Shown one piece after another: positions 54,265 to 63,120 of a stretch of 64,000 nt of DNA. The DNA lies in assembly GCA_020831885.1 (NCBI GenBank), contig JAFIFU010000006.1, positions 1 to 64,000 on the forward strand, read 5' to 3'. The DNA is from Ectothiorhodospiraceae bacterium (GTDB lineage: Bacteria > Pseudomonadota > Gammaproteobacteria > Nitrococcales > Aquisalimonadaceae). Under the pieces are notes generated by a model, which saw only the letters and a list, made by a program, of their open reading frames with translations, was not told where the DNA came from and did not search any database. The position numbers and the translations under genes are program-made. Every line of letters starts with the position of its first letter. The first letter of the stretch is position 1.

Positions 54265-55382
54265 GCCGCCACGTCCGTTCGGTCCAGGGCGGAGCGCTGC
54301 TGGATGATGGCGCCACCCAGGCAGCGCTCCCCCTGGTAGAAGACAATGGACTGCCCCGGGGTCACCGCCCGCTGGGGCTCCCGGAAACGCACCCGGCAGT
54401 TGCCCTCGTCATCCAGCTCCACCCGGCATGGCTGATCCGCCTGGCGGTAGCGGGTCTTGGCAACGCAGTCGAAAGCGGCGGCCGGCGGTTCCCCGGCCAC
54501 CCAGTGGGGCTGATCGGCGAACAGGCCGGCACTGAGCAGACTCGGGTGGTCCGCCCCCTCGGCCACCACCAGGGCATTGTCCTGCAGACGCTTGGCCGCC
54601 ACGAACCAGGGGCCGGTATGCCCGGGTACGCCGCCGATCCCCAGCCCCTGGCGCTGTCCCAGCGTGTAGAAGCTCAGGCCCTGGTGCTCGCCGATGCGCT
54701 TTCCTTCCATGGTGACGATCGGGCCCGGCTCGCGCCGGATATAGCGGGCGAGGAATTCGCGGAAGTCCCGTTCACCGATGAAGCAGATTCCGGTGCTGTC
54801 CTTCTTCTCGAAATTGTCAAAACCGGCGGCTTCGGCAATGCGGCGCACTTCCGGCTTCCGCAGGGTGCCCAGCGGGAACAGCGTCCGCGCCAGGGCCTGG
54901 TGGGGGACCATGTAAAGGAAATAACTCTGGTCCTTGTTGCGGTCCACACCGCGGAGCAGGGTGGCACGGCCCTGCCTGTCCACCCCGGTGCGGGCATAGT
55001 GGCCGGTGGCCACGGCGTCGGCCCCCAGACGCAGGGCGTGACGCAGGAATGCCTTGAACTTGATCTCCCGGTTGCAGAGCACGTCCGGGTTCGGCGTGCG
55101 GCCGGCTTCGAACTCGTGCAGACAGTGATCGAACACCTGTCGCCGGTACTCGGCGGCGAAGCTCACCTGATGCAGGGGAATGCCCAGTTCACTGCAGACC
55201 TGCTTGGCATCGGCCAGGTCCTGTTCTGCCGGGCAGTGGGTCTCGGTGTTGTCATCTTCCCAGTTGCGCATGAACAGACCTTCCACCCGGTACCCCTGTT
55301 CCAGCAACAACAGGGCGGCCACGGACGAATCCACGCCGCCCGAAATGCCCACAATGATTTTTCCATCGGGTTTGATTGTCAT
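54261..55382 (-). CDS. mnmA: tRNA-specific 2-thiouridylase MnmA
   Basis: This 373-residue enzyme thiolates U34 of tRNA-Lys, -Glu and -Gln, using ATP and persulfide. The PP-loop is [20 protein letters not shown], the tRNA-binding region is [15 protein letters not shown] with the first catalytic Cys, and [15 protein letters not shown] carries the second. Start ATG 55382 is chosen close to the PP-loop, but ATG 55412 (MDPPD...), inside the nudJ 3' end, has a better AGGA-type ribosome site. It is co-transcribed between nudJ and hflD. Confidence 0.96.
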   Translation of the reverse strand: MTIKPDGKIIVGISGGVDSSVAALLLLEQGYRVEGLFMRNWEDDNTETHCPAEQDLADAKQVCSELGIPLHQVSFAAEYRRQVFDHCLHEFEAGRTPNPDVLCNREIKFKAFLRHALRLGADAVATGHYARTGVDRQGRATLLRGVDRNKDQSYFLYMVPHQALARTLFPLGTLRKPEVRRIAEAAGFDNFEKKDSTGICFIGERDFREFLARYIRREPGPIVTMEGKRIGEHQGLSFYTLGQRQGLGIGGVPGHTGPWFVAAKRLQDNALVVAEGADHPSLLSAGLFADQPHWVAGEPPAAAFDCVAKTRYRQADQPCRVELDDEGNCRVRFREPQRAVTPGQSIVFYQGERCLGGAIIQQRSALDRTDVAA

Positions 55383-55398
55383 GCCCTGAAACACTGTG

Positions 55399-55857
55399 TC
55401 AGGCGGGTCCATCGCTGATGTCCTGCACCAGGTCCACAGGATAGCGGTGGCCGGCCAGATAATCCTCGATATTGCGCAACACCATGGGGCTGCGCAATCG
55501 CTGTGTGGCATCCCGGATCTCGTCCAGCGAGAGCCAGAGCGCGCGGACAATGCCCTCGTCCAGTGCCTGGATGGGGTCGTGGCTGAGGGCCGTGCCGGCA
55601 AAACACACGCGCAGAAAAGTGGAGCGTTTGGCGGCATGGTACCAACGGTACACGCCTACCACGAACTCCGGGCGGAAGGTCCAGGCGGTTTCCTCCCGGG
55701 TCTCGCGCACCGCGGCGTCCACCAGCGATTCCCCGGGCTCCAGATGTCCGGCGGGCTGGTTCAGGACCAGTTGTCCGCCCGAACGCTCCTCCACCATGAG
55801 AAAACGGCCGTCCAGCTCAATGACGGATGCGACGGTGACGTGGGGTTTCCAGACCAT
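55399..55857 (-). CDS. nudJ: Nudix hydrolase, NudJ type
   Basis: This 152-residue pyrophosphohydrolase has the Nudix box [20 protein letters not shown](T) at residues ~37-57, preceded by [22 protein letters not shown], the NudJ N-terminus. NudJ acts on thiamine pyrophosphates and nucleotides in E. coli. The nudJ-mnmA-hflD order matches enterics, and the 3' end nearly touches mnmA. The start ATG 55857 is set by the conserved VWKPHVTV segment. Confidence 0.93.
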   Translation of the reverse strand: MVWKPHVTVASVIELDGRFLMVEERSGGQLVLNQPAGHLEPGESLVDAAVRETREETAWTFRPEFVVGVYRWYHAAKRSTFLRVCFAGTALSHDPIQALDEGIVRALWLSLDEIRDATQRLRSPMVLRNIEDYLAGHRYPVDLVQDISDGPA

Positions 55858-55940
55858 GAGCGCCAAGCCTAAACGGGTACGGGGTATCTGTCGACTGCCG
55901 GGATGCGGGATTCCGCGATCTGTGGTTCCTGCTCGGCCAT

Positions 55941-57005
55941 TCACCTGTTCCGGGTGTCGTCCGCCGGAGGCGACGGGCGGCGACCGTTGGCGGCGACGAA
56001 GACCCGGTTACCCTGGGGTTCCCCGCTGCCGTCCACGGGCGGTTCGTGACCGGCGGTGAAGAAGTTCGGATCCATCTGTTCGATGAACCGCCGCGCCTGG
56101 GGCGAGAGAAACTTGCCGCTGCGCCACATCACGCCGTAGGTACGTCGTGGGAAGACATCCGGCAGCGGCCGCACCGCAAGCCGTTCCCGGCCGGTGAGAC
56201 AGATGTCGCTGGCGATGCCGATACCGAAGCCGCGCTCCACATAGGCCTTCATGATTTCCCAGCCGCCCACCTCCAGGCGTACCTGGTAGGGGATGTTGTG
56301 CTGCTGCAGCACCAGGTTGACCAGGCGCCAGGTGGTCAGGTGGCGCGGTGGCAGGATCAGGGCCTCGCAGGCGAGATCCTCCAGGGTGATCTCGCTGCGT
56401 TGCGCCAGCGGGTGATCCGGCGGCGTGATCAGGGAGGTGGCGAAGGAGTAGACCGGCCGGTAGTTGATGTCGTCCGGCAGGTCCAGCATGGAGCCGATGG
56501 CGAAATCCACCTCGTCATGACGCAGCGCCTGGAGCATCTCTGCACCGATCAGGTTGTGTAGTTTCACCGGGCTGCCGGGGTATGCCGCCATGAAGTGCTT
56601 GAGCAGATCGGGGATCAGGTAGAGGGTGCTGGATTCTCCCGCGGCGATGTCCAGCCGCCCGCTGTCCAGGGACTGGCTGCGGGCCGCGAAACGGGCGGGC
56701 AGCGCATCGATTCCCTCCACCAGCGGCAGGGCGAGCTCGTACAGCGTCTTTCCGTCCGGCGTCAGTGTGATCCGGGGGCCGCGACGCTCGAACACCGTGA
56801 TCTCCATTTCCCGTTCCAGGGCCTGGATCTGAAGGGATACGGAGGGCTGGCTCAGGCCCAGTCGCTCCGCGGCACGGGAAATGCTTCCTGCCTGGGCGGT
56901 GAAGCAGAAGGCGCGCAACTGCTTGATGCGGTTGTTCCGGTAGTACAGGCGCTGGCCGTTCTTCTCATCCATGCCGTGATCCATCAGATCTGTGTGCGTG
57001 GCCAC
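55941..57005 (-). CDS. LysR family transcriptional regulator
   Basis: This 354-residue LysR protein has its HTH at residues ~26-55 (IKQLRAFCFTAQAGSISRAAERLGLSQPSVSLQIQALE). A type-2 periplasmic-binding-like effector domain follows (GRLDIAAGESSTLYLIPDLLKHF). The C-terminus has ~25 extra polar residues. It starts 5 nt after the ribA stop on the same strand, so it is probably co-transcribed with ribA. The GTG 57005 start is uncertain; in-frame ATGs at 56984 and 56972 remain possible. The target genes are unknown. Confidence 0.88.
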   Translation of the reverse strand: MATHTDLMDHGMDEKNGQRLYYRNNRIKQLRAFCFTAQAGSISRAAERLGLSQPSVSLQIQALEREMEITVFERRGPRITLTPDGKTLYELALPLVEGIDALPARFAARSQSLDSGRLDIAAGESSTLYLIPDLLKHFMAAYPGSPVKLHNLIGAEMLQALRHDEVDFAIGSMLDLPDDINYRPVYSFATSLITPPDHPLAQRSEITLEDLACEALILPPRHLTTWRLVNLVLQQHNIPYQVRLEVGGWEIMKAYVERGFGIGIASDICLTGRERLAVRPLPDVFPRRTYGVMWRSGKFLSPQARRFIEQMDPNFFTAGHEPPVDGSGEPQGNRVFVAANGRRPSPPADDTRNR

Positions 57006-57010
57006 ATGGT

Positions 57011-58138
57011 TCAGTGTTTGCCCGCCACATCACCGTCCTGCAGCAGTTCGTCGAGCATATGTCCCGCCTTGCGCGCCTTGGTATGCAGGTAACGCCGGTT
57101 GTGGGGCGTGACGCTGCCGTGCAGTGGCCGTCGTTCCACCACCGTCACACCGCCGTTGGTCAGTGCCGCCACCTTGTCCGGGTTGTTGGTGAACAGCAGA
57201 ACCCGTTGCACCCGGAGTTGGCGCAGCATGTCCACGGCGGCCTCGTAGCGTCGCCCGTCACCGGTGAACCCGAGAATGCCGTCCGCATCCACGGTGTCCA
57301 CACCGTGGTCCTGGATGGTATAGGCGCGGAGCTTGTTCGCCAGTCCGATCCCGCGTCCTTCCTGGCTCAGGTACAGCAACACACCGCCGCCATGCTCGCG
57401 GATGGCGCGGACGCCGTTGCGCAGTTGCTCGCCACAGTCGCAGCGCAGGCTGCCGAACAGGTCCCCGGTCAGGCAGGCGGAGTGAACGCGCACCGGGACC
57501 GGGTCCGGCCACTGGCCGGGATTGCCGATGATAACGGCTACGTGTTCCAGGACCCCGCTGGACTCCCGGAACAGGACGAACCGGGTCTGCTCCGCATCCT
57601 CCAGCGGCACCGGCGCCTCGCTGATGCGCTTAAGCCGGTGTTCGCGCAGCCGCGCGAGTTCCCGGGCCTGACCCGCCGGAACCCGCAGCAGGGTGTGGTC
57701 ATCCAACTGAGTCTGCAGCCGCTCCCCAGGCCGGGCGGCGATGGTAACGCTCAGCATGGCCGGCAGCAGGCGGCCGGCCTTCGCCAGCGCCAGGGCCGCG
57801 TCCTCCAGCGGCGTTGCCGGACGGCTTGCGCGACGCACGGAATCCGTATCCAGCACCGACAGCGGCGCCGCGCAAAAGGAGAGCAGGTCGGAAACCGTGG
57901 CATCCCGCGGCAACTGGATGGACAGTGCCGTGTCCTGCGGGTTGTCCAGCCCCAGGGCCCGTGCACGCTCCGCGGTGATGAGCAGCCGCGCCCGTGTCCC
58001 GGCCAGTTCCGGGAGTTCGGACAGATGGCCGGCGGACATGGTCTCGACGGGGACGGTCAGCAGGGCCTGGCCATTCTCCTCGAGGTAGACGGTGTGGCCC
58101 CGACGGAGGTCGAAAAGGCCACGTTCTGCCTGCTGCAT
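57011..58138 (-). CDS. ribA: GTP cyclohydrolase II with degenerate RibB-like N-terminal region
   Basis: This is a 375-residue protein. Residues ~175-370 are a complete RibA domain: zinc cysteines in CLTGDLFGSLRCDCGEQL, catalytic LYLSQEGRGIGLANKL and NNPDKVAAL. It opens GTP in the first riboflavin step. The first ~170 residues resemble DHBP synthase (RibB) in layout (ARLLITAERARALGLDN, later PATPLEDAALALAKAG) but lack the acidic DDEDRENEGD catalytic stretch. That half is probably inactive, unlike true RibBA. It is the first gene of a minus-strand set with the LysR gene. Confidence 0.88.
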   Translation of the reverse strand: MQQAERGLFDLRRGHTVYLEENGQALLTVPVETMSAGHLSELPELAGTRARLLITAERARALGLDNPQDTALSIQLPRDATVSDLLSFCAAPLSVLDTDSVRRASRPATPLEDAALALAKAGRLLPAMLSVTIAARPGERLQTQLDDHTLLRVPAGQARELARLREHRLKRISEAPVPLEDAEQTRFVLFRESSGVLEHVAVIIGNPGQWPDPVPVRVHSACLTGDLFGSLRCDCGEQLRNGVRAIREHGGGVLLYLSQEGRGIGLANKLRAYTIQDHGVDTVDADGILGFTGDGRRYEAAVDMLRQLRVQRVLLFTNNPDKVAALTNGGVTVVERRPLHGSVTPHNRRYLHTKARKAGHMLDELLQDGDVAGKH

Positions 58139-58286
58139 AGGTTTCCTCGCAAGCGTGCTGTGTATCGGAGCAGGGCGTATTGTACCCGCCTCGGGCGCCA
58201 GGGAAACACTGATCTCCGCCTTGGCCGGCGCCGACGGATGCCCCGGCGGGATTTCCGGCGGCGGGCAGGTCCGTGACCGGGCCTTG

Positions 58287-58316
58287 TTGTCACTTGCCTG
58301 CTCCAGTTTCTAGAAT
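58287..58316 (+). promoter_or_regulatory. Sigma-70-type promoter for clpS
   Basis: TTGTCA (58287-58292, five of six to TTGACA) and TAGAAT (58311-58316, five of six to TATAAT) are separated by 18 nt. Transcription would begin near 58323, about 55 nt before the clpS start. It sits in the 238-nt divergent gap between ribA and clpS. Confidence 0.55.
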
Positions 58317-58376
58317 TGTGGGATAGATGCCGTATGCTGCCTGCTCCCGGAATCGGGTACGGGCAAGGGTGGCGGC

Positions 58377-58721
58377 ATGGGACAGATCGATGGGACAGTC
58401 ATGAGTGATGAGGGAAATCCGCGGCGTGACGACGGCCTGGCGGTGGAGGAGGCGAAGCCCAGGCTGAAACGCCCGCCGCTGTACAAGGTCATCCTGCTGA
58501 ATGACGACTACACCCCGATGGAGTTCGTGGTGGAGGTGTTGCAGACCTTTTTCGGCATGGACCGGTCCCGCGCCACCCAGATCATGCTGCATGTGCATAC
58601 ACGGGGGCACGGGGTTTGTGGTGTGTTCTCCCGGGATGTGGCGGAAACCAAGGTGGAGCAGGTGAACGATTATTCCCGGCAGCATCAGCATCCACTGCTG
58701 TGTACCATGGAGGAAGCCTGA
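58377..58721 (+). CDS. clpS: ATP-dependent Clp protease adaptor ClpS
   Basis: This 114-residue adaptor recognises N-terminal Leu, Phe, Tyr and Trp and hands N-degron substrates to ClpAP. Conserved segments are [52 protein letters not shown] and the end [10 protein letters not shown]. An alternative start is ATG 58401. clpA follows after a 120-nt gap that contains an 8-bp hairpin (58754-58772). Confidence 0.95.
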   Translation: MGQIDGTVMSDEGNPRRDDGLAVEEAKPRLKRPPLYKVILLNDDYTPMEFVVEVLQTFFGMDRSRATQIMLHVHTRGHGVCGVFSRDVAETKVEQVNDYSRQHQHPLLCTMEEA

Positions 58722-58753
58722 CGGATTCGAGCCGGAGCCCCGCGTGGGAGCGA

Positions 58754-58772
58754 GGGAACCGATGCGGTTCCC
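58754..58772 (+). other. Hairpin between clpS and clpA
   Basis: GGGAACCG (58754-58761) and CGGTTCCC (58765-58772) are exact reverse complements around a 3-nt loop. No U-tract follows, so it is not a standard terminator. It could be a processing or stability element that sets the clpS:clpA ratio. Confidence 0.4.
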
Positions 58773-58841
58773 GCGGGTCCGATGGATACATGAACGGCCG
58801 GGCATCGTCGGCCGGAGCGATACAGGGTGAGGGGAACACAC

Positions 58842-61115
58842 ATGCTGAGCAAAGAGCTGGAGTTCACGCTGAATCTGGCCTTCAAGGAGGCGAGAGAGAA
58901 GCGTCATGAGTTCCTCACCGTCGAGCACCTGCTGCTGGCGCTCACCGATAACCCCACCGCGGCGAATGTGCTCAAGGCCTGCGGTACGGACCTGGCGCAG
59001 CTAAAGCGGGATCTGGAGACCTTTCTGGAGGAGACCACCCCGCTGCTGCCGCCCAACGACAGCCGCGAGACGCAGCCCACCCTGGGGTTCCAGCGGGTGC
59101 TGCAGCGGGCGATCCTGCATGTGCAGTCGGCGGGCATCAAGGAGGTCACCGGGGCCAACGTGCTGGTGGCCATCTTCAGTGAGCAGGAATCCCAGTCGGT
59201 GTACTTCCTCCACAAGCAGAGCGTGACCCGGCTGGATGTGGTGAACTACGTCTCCCACGGCATTTCCAAGGTGTCCGACGAGGATGTGCCGGGGCAGTCG
59301 CAGCCGGGCTCTGTGGACAGCGAGGAAGAGGCCGGGGAGAACAGCAGCAAGTCCCCGCTGGAAAACTTTGCGGTGAACCTGAACGAACGTGCCCGGAAAG
59401 GGCAGATCGACCCGCTGATCGGCCGGCAGCCGGAGGTGGAGCGGACCATCCAGGTGCTGTGCCGCCGGCGCAAGAACAATCCGCTGTTCGTCGGCGAGGC
59501 CGGGGTGGGGAAGACTGCCATTGCGGAAGGGCTGGCCAAGCTGATCGTCGAGGGTGAGGTGCCCGACGTGCTCAGCAGGTCCGTGATCTACTCGCTGGAT
59601 ATGGGCGCGCTGGTGGCGGGCACCAAGTACCGCGGGGATTTCGAGAAACGGCTGAAGAGTCTGTTGCACCAGCTGCGGAAGGTGGCCGGCGCCATTCTCT
59701 TCATCGACGAGATTCACACCATTATCGGCGCCGGCGCGGCCTCAGGCGGCGTCATGGATGCCAGCAACCTGCTCAAGCCGGCGCTTGCCAGTGGCGAGCT
59801 GAAGTGCATTGGCTCCACCACCTATCAGGAGTACCGGGGTATCTTCGAGAAGGACCGGGCACTTGCGCGGCGATTCCAGAAGATCGACGTGCCGGAACCC
59901 AGCGTTGCGGACACGTACCGGATCCTGAGGGGGTTGAAGAGCCGGTTCGAGGACCACCATCGGGTGAAATACACCGATCCGGCCTTGCGCGCGGCGGCGG
60001 AACTGGCCGGAAAACACATCACCGACCGGCGGCTGCCGGACAAGGCCATCGACGTGATCGACGAGGCGGGTGCCCGGCTTAACCTGTTACCCCCGTCCCG
60101 GCAGAAGAAGTCCATCGGGGTCGCGGATATCGAGGCCGTGGTGGCCAGCATGGCGCGGATCCCGCCCCGGCGCGTGTCCAGTTCGGACATGAAGGTGCTG
60201 GAGACCCTGGAGCGGGATCTCAAGGCGCTGATCTACGGTCAGGATCAGGCCATCGGGGCGCTGGCCTCCACCATCAAGATGTCCCGCGCCGGCCTGGCCG
60301 CACCGGAGAAGCCCACCGGGTGTTTCCTGTTCGCCGGACCCACCGGCGTGGGGAAGACCGAGGTCACCCGGCAACTGGCCAGCCTGCTGGGGGTGGAGTT
60401 GATCCGCTTCGACATGTCCGAGTACATGGAGCGGCACACTGTCTCCCGTCTGATCGGTGCGCCCCCCGGCTACGTGGGCTTTGACCAGGGCGGCCTGCTG
60501 ACGGAAGAAGTGATCAAGCATCCGTACTCGGTGGTGCTGCTGGACGAGATCGAGAAAGCACACCCGGATGTGTTCAACCTGCTGCTTCAGGTGATGGATC
60601 ACGGGACACTGACGGACAACAACGGCCGCAAGGCGGATTTCCGCAATGTGATCCTGGTAATGACGACCAATGCCGGGGCGGAGGACATGAGCCGGCCGTC
60701 CATCGGTTTCATGCGGCAGGATCACAGCTCTGATGGCGTAGAGGCCATCCGCAAGGGGTTCAGCCCCGAGTTCCGCAACCGGCTGGATGCCATCATCCAG
60801 TTCAACGGCCTGGAGCCGGATATCGTTCGCCGGGTGGTGGACAAGTTCGTCGAAGAGCTCAGCCTGCAGTTGGCCCAGAAGCAGGTTGATCTCAAGGTCG
60901 ACGAGGGTGCCCGGGAGTGGCTGGCGGAGCACGGCTACGATCCGAAGATGGGCGCACGCCCCATGGCGCGTCTGATTCAGGAACGGATCCGCAAGCCCCT
61001 GGCCGAGGAACTGCTGTTCGGGCGCCTGGCCGGTGGCGGCGAGGTCATTGTCCGTGCCGGCAGCGACGGACTGGAATTCCAGTTCAGTCGGGAACCGGAA
61101 GAAGCGCTGCATTAG
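58842..61115 (+). CDS. clpA: ATP-dependent Clp protease ATP-binding subunit ClpA
   Basis: This 757-residue AAA+ unfoldase is the partner of ClpP. It has an N-terminal repeat domain (LSKELEFTLNLAFKEAREKRHEFLTVEHLL, the ClpS docking site), D1 Walker A VGEAGVGKTAIAEG with ILFIDEIHTIIGAG, and D2 Walker A AGPTGVGKTEVTRQL with VLLDEIEKAHPDV. The ClpP-docking tripeptide is IGF (in SIGFMRQD) in place of the usual IGL, an accepted variant. The start is ATG 58842 with GTGAGGGG upstream. No clpP gene is in the window. A terminator follows at 61195. Confidence 0.97.
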   Translation: MLSKELEFTLNLAFKEAREKRHEFLTVEHLLLALTDNPTAANVLKACGTDLAQLKRDLETFLEETTPLLPPNDSRETQPTLGFQRVLQRAILHVQSAGIKEVTGANVLVAIFSEQESQSVYFLHKQSVTRLDVVNYVSHGISKVSDEDVPGQSQPGSVDSEEEAGENSSKSPLENFAVNLNERARKGQIDPLIGRQPEVERTIQVLCRRRKNNPLFVGEAGVGKTAIAEGLAKLIVEGEVPDVLSRSVIYSLDMGALVAGTKYRGDFEKRLKSLLHQLRKVAGAILFIDEIHTIIGAGAASGGVMDASNLLKPALASGELKCIGSTTYQEYRGIFEKDRALARRFQKIDVPEPSVADTYRILRGLKSRFEDHHRVKYTDPALRAAAELAGKHITDRRLPDKAIDVIDEAGARLNLLPPSRQKKSIGVADIEAVVASMARIPPRRVSSSDMKVLETLERDLKALIYGQDQAIGALASTIKMSRAGLAAPEKPTGCFLFAGPTGVGKTEVTRQLASLLGVELIRFDMSEYMERHTVSRLIGAPPGYVGFDQGGLLTEEVIKHPYSVVLLDEIEKAHPDVFNLLLQVMDHGTLTDNNGRKADFRNVILVMTTNAGAEDMSRPSIGFMRQDHSSDGVEAIRKGFSPEFRNRLDAIIQFNGLEPDIVRRVVDKFVEELSLQLAQKQVDLKVDEGAREWLAEHGYDPKMGARPMARLIQERIRKPLAEELLFGRLAGGGEVIVRAGSDGLEFQFSREPEEALH

Positions 61116-61194
61116 GTTGAGTCCGGAGCACCCGCCTTGTCCCAATGGCGTTCAGCGCTTAGGCAGGGAAGGCCGCCGTCGAGCACCCGTGATG

Positions 61195-61226
61195 AACACC
61201 CGTTCCGGTCCGCTGGGACGGGTGTT
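61195..61226 (+). terminator. Terminator-like hairpin after clpA
   Basis: AACACCCGTTCC (61195-61206) and GGGACGGGTGTT (61215-61226) pair with one mismatch around an 8-nt loop. The stem is followed by only a short T run on the plus strand. It lies between convergent clpA and infA and may serve both. Confidence 0.6.
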
Positions 61227-61288
61227 TCCATGCGTGGCCGGACCGGGGCGGCGTCAGCTGTAATCCAGGGGTTACCGGAAATTCGGGT

Positions 61289-61507
61289 TCAGCGGGCGCG
61301 GTAGGTGATGCGACCCTTGGTCAGGTCGTAGGGGGTCAGTTCAACCGTGACGGTATCGCCGGTGAGAATGCGGATATAGTGCTTGCGCATCTTGCCGGAG
61401 ATGTGTGCCGTCACGACGTGGCCGTTCTCCAGCTCCACCCTGAACATCGTGTTGGGCAGGGTTTCAATGACCTTGCCCTGCATCTTGATATGGTCTTCAC
61501 GAGCCAT
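61289..61507 (-). CDS. infA: Translation initiation factor IF-1
   Basis: This 72-residue S1/OB-fold protein has the near-invariant sequence of bacterial IF-1: [37 protein letters not shown] and ending [13 protein letters not shown]. It occupies the 30S A-site during initiation. The start is ATG 61507; the GAGGAG before it is a clear ribosome site. The clpA-infA-bpt-aat neighbourhood is conserved in gammaproteobacteria. Confidence 0.98.
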   Translation of the reverse strand: MAREDHIKMQGKVIETLPNTMFRVELENGHVVTAHISGKMRKHYIRILTGDTVTVELTPYDLTKGRITYRAR

Positions 61508-61635
61508 TCGCCACTCCTCTGTTGCCTGCGTTTGCCGGTCCGGAAATATGGGGCCCGACCAGCGAAAATCCAAGAGTCTACCAGATTCATGCGGCACCGC
61601 CACACGGCGTCGCGTGCGGGCATTCCGTGCCGGAC

Positions 61636-62373
61636 TCAATCCGTTCCGCCGGCATCCAAGGGTGTCCACCGCCCGCCGCTGTAGACCTCCGCAGGACGGA
61701 ACCGGGTCTTGTAGCGCATGGTCGGGGCCTCGGCGATCCAGTAGCCCAGATAGACATGGGGAAGACCCAGGCGTTCGGCTTCCCGGACCTGCCAGAGGAT
61801 GGACAGCGTGCCCAGGCCACGCTCTGGGGGGCCCGGCCTTAACAACGTGTACCCCGCCCCCACCCGGGGTGACACCCTATCCGCCACGGCCCCCCCCAGC
61901 CGGCCGGGCCCGTCACGGAACTCGTAGAACACGGTCTTCGCCCAACCCGCGGTGAGAAACTCCATAAAGCGCTCGGGCTGGGGGTCATCCATGCCGCTGC
62001 CAGGGTGGCGATGGGCCAGATAGCGGTGGTAGAGGGCGAAATGCGCCTTGTCGAAAACGGGGGGGCGCGGCACCACCTGCAGGTCCTGATTGCGCTTCCA
62101 GCAGCGGCGCTGGCTACGGTTGGGCCGGAATCCGGTGACGGGTATGCGCAGGGACAGGCAGGCGGCGCAGCCCGGGCACGACGGCTGGTAGACGAATTCC
62201 CCGCTGCGGCGCATGCCCTGGCGCAGCAGCATTGCATAGGTCTCGTTGTCCAGGGGGTACTCCGGATCAACGAAGGCGGTGCGGGCCAGGCGGTCATCCA
62301 GATAGGAACAGCTATGCTCCCCGGTGGCGTACAAGAGCAGTCGACGCCGCTGCGCGGGTCCCGGGATGGTCAT
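61636..62373 (-). CDS. bpt: Aspartate/glutamate leucyltransferase (Bpt; former arginyltransferase)
   Basis: This 245-residue Ate1/Bpt family enzyme transfers Leu from Leu-tRNA to N-terminal Asp and Glu, making ClpS-recognised N-degrons. Diagnostic segments are the N-terminal [20 protein letters not shown], the cysteine cluster [41 protein letters not shown] and [20 protein letters not shown]. Its ATG overlaps the aat stop by 4 nt (62370-62373), so it is translationally coupled to aat. Confidence 0.95.
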   Translation of the reverse strand: MTIPGPAQRRRLLLYATGEHSCSYLDDRLARTAFVDPEYPLDNETYAMLLRQGMRRSGEFVYQPSCPGCAACLSLRIPVTGFRPNRSQRRCWKRNQDLQVVPRPPVFDKAHFALYHRYLAHRHPGSGMDDPQPERFMEFLTAGWAKTVFYEFRDGPGRLGGAVADRVSPRVGAGYTLLRPGPPERGLGTLSILWQVREAERLGLPHVYLGYWIAEAPTMRYKTRFRPAEVYSGGRWTPLDAGGTD

Positions 62374-63116
62374 GCCCGTGACTCCTGTTCTGCGGCCCGC
62401 AGCGGATGAAAGCCGTCATCGAAGGTCCAGCCCATCCCGTCCGGGCGCTGCTGCAGCGCAGCATCCAGCTCCCGGATGAAGCGTGCGCGAGGGATATCGA
62501 CGGCACCCAGCGTCGCCAGGTGGGACGAACTCACCTGACAATCGATGAAACGCGCCCCTTCGGTCTGGAGATGGCGCACCAGCCAGACCAGTGCCACCTT
62601 GGAGGCATCCGTGCGGCGGCTGAACATGGATTCGCCGAAAAACGCGGCACCCAGGCCCACGCCGTAGAGTCCGCCCACCAGTTCGTCCCCGTCCCAGACT
62701 TCCACCGAGTGGGCAAGGCCCTGCTGATGCAGGCGGGTGTAGGCGTCCAGCATGCCGGTGGTGATCCAGGTGCCGGCACTCTGACGCCGCGGTGCCGCGC
62801 AGGCCTCCATCACCGCACGGAAGGCACGGTCCATGGTGACCCGGAAGCCGGCGTTGCGGATGCGTTTGGCCAGGCTGCGGCTGACCCGCAGCTTGTCCGG
62901 ATACAGGACCGCCCGCGGGTCCGGTGACCACCAGAGGATGGGCTGGTCCTCCTCGAACCAGGGAAAGATCCCCTGGCGGTAGGCATTGACCAGACGCTCG
63001 GGGGAGAGGTCCCCGCCCACGGCAACCAGCCCGTTGGGTTGCGTGAGGGCGGTTTCCACCGGCGGAAAATGCAGGCGATCGTCGTTGCTCAACCAGAAAA
63101 GCCGTTGCTGACGCAT
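62370..63116 (-). CDS. aat: Leucyl/phenylalanyl-tRNA-protein transferase
   Basis: This 248-residue enzyme adds Leu or Phe to proteins with N-terminal Arg or Lys, creating primary N-degrons for ClpS-ClpAP. The family start FPPVETALTQPNGLVAVGGDLSPERLVNAYRQGIFPW is clear, as are WWSPDPRAVL, SVEVWDGDELVGGLYGVGLG and FFGESMFSR. Length is typical. It is co-transcribed upstream of bpt, with the COG3146 gene 4 nt before it. Confidence 0.97.
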   Translation of the reverse strand: MRQQRLFWLSNDDRLHFPPVETALTQPNGLVAVGGDLSPERLVNAYRQGIFPWFEEDQPILWWSPDPRAVLYPDKLRVSRSLAKRIRNAGFRVTMDRAFRAVMEACAAPRRQSAGTWITTGMLDAYTRLHQQGLAHSVEVWDGDELVGGLYGVGLGAAFFGESMFSRRTDASKVALVWLVRHLQTEGARFIDCQVSSSHLATLGAVDIPRARFIRELDAALQQRPDGMGWTFDDGFHPLRAAEQESRA

Positions 63117-63120
63117 GGTC

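Noticed and set aside
61116-61288. A tRNA gene between clpA and infA, as seen in some gammaproteobacteria
   Set aside because: No cloverleaf, TTCRA loop or CCA-end pattern could be found; the region holds only a terminator-like hairpin.
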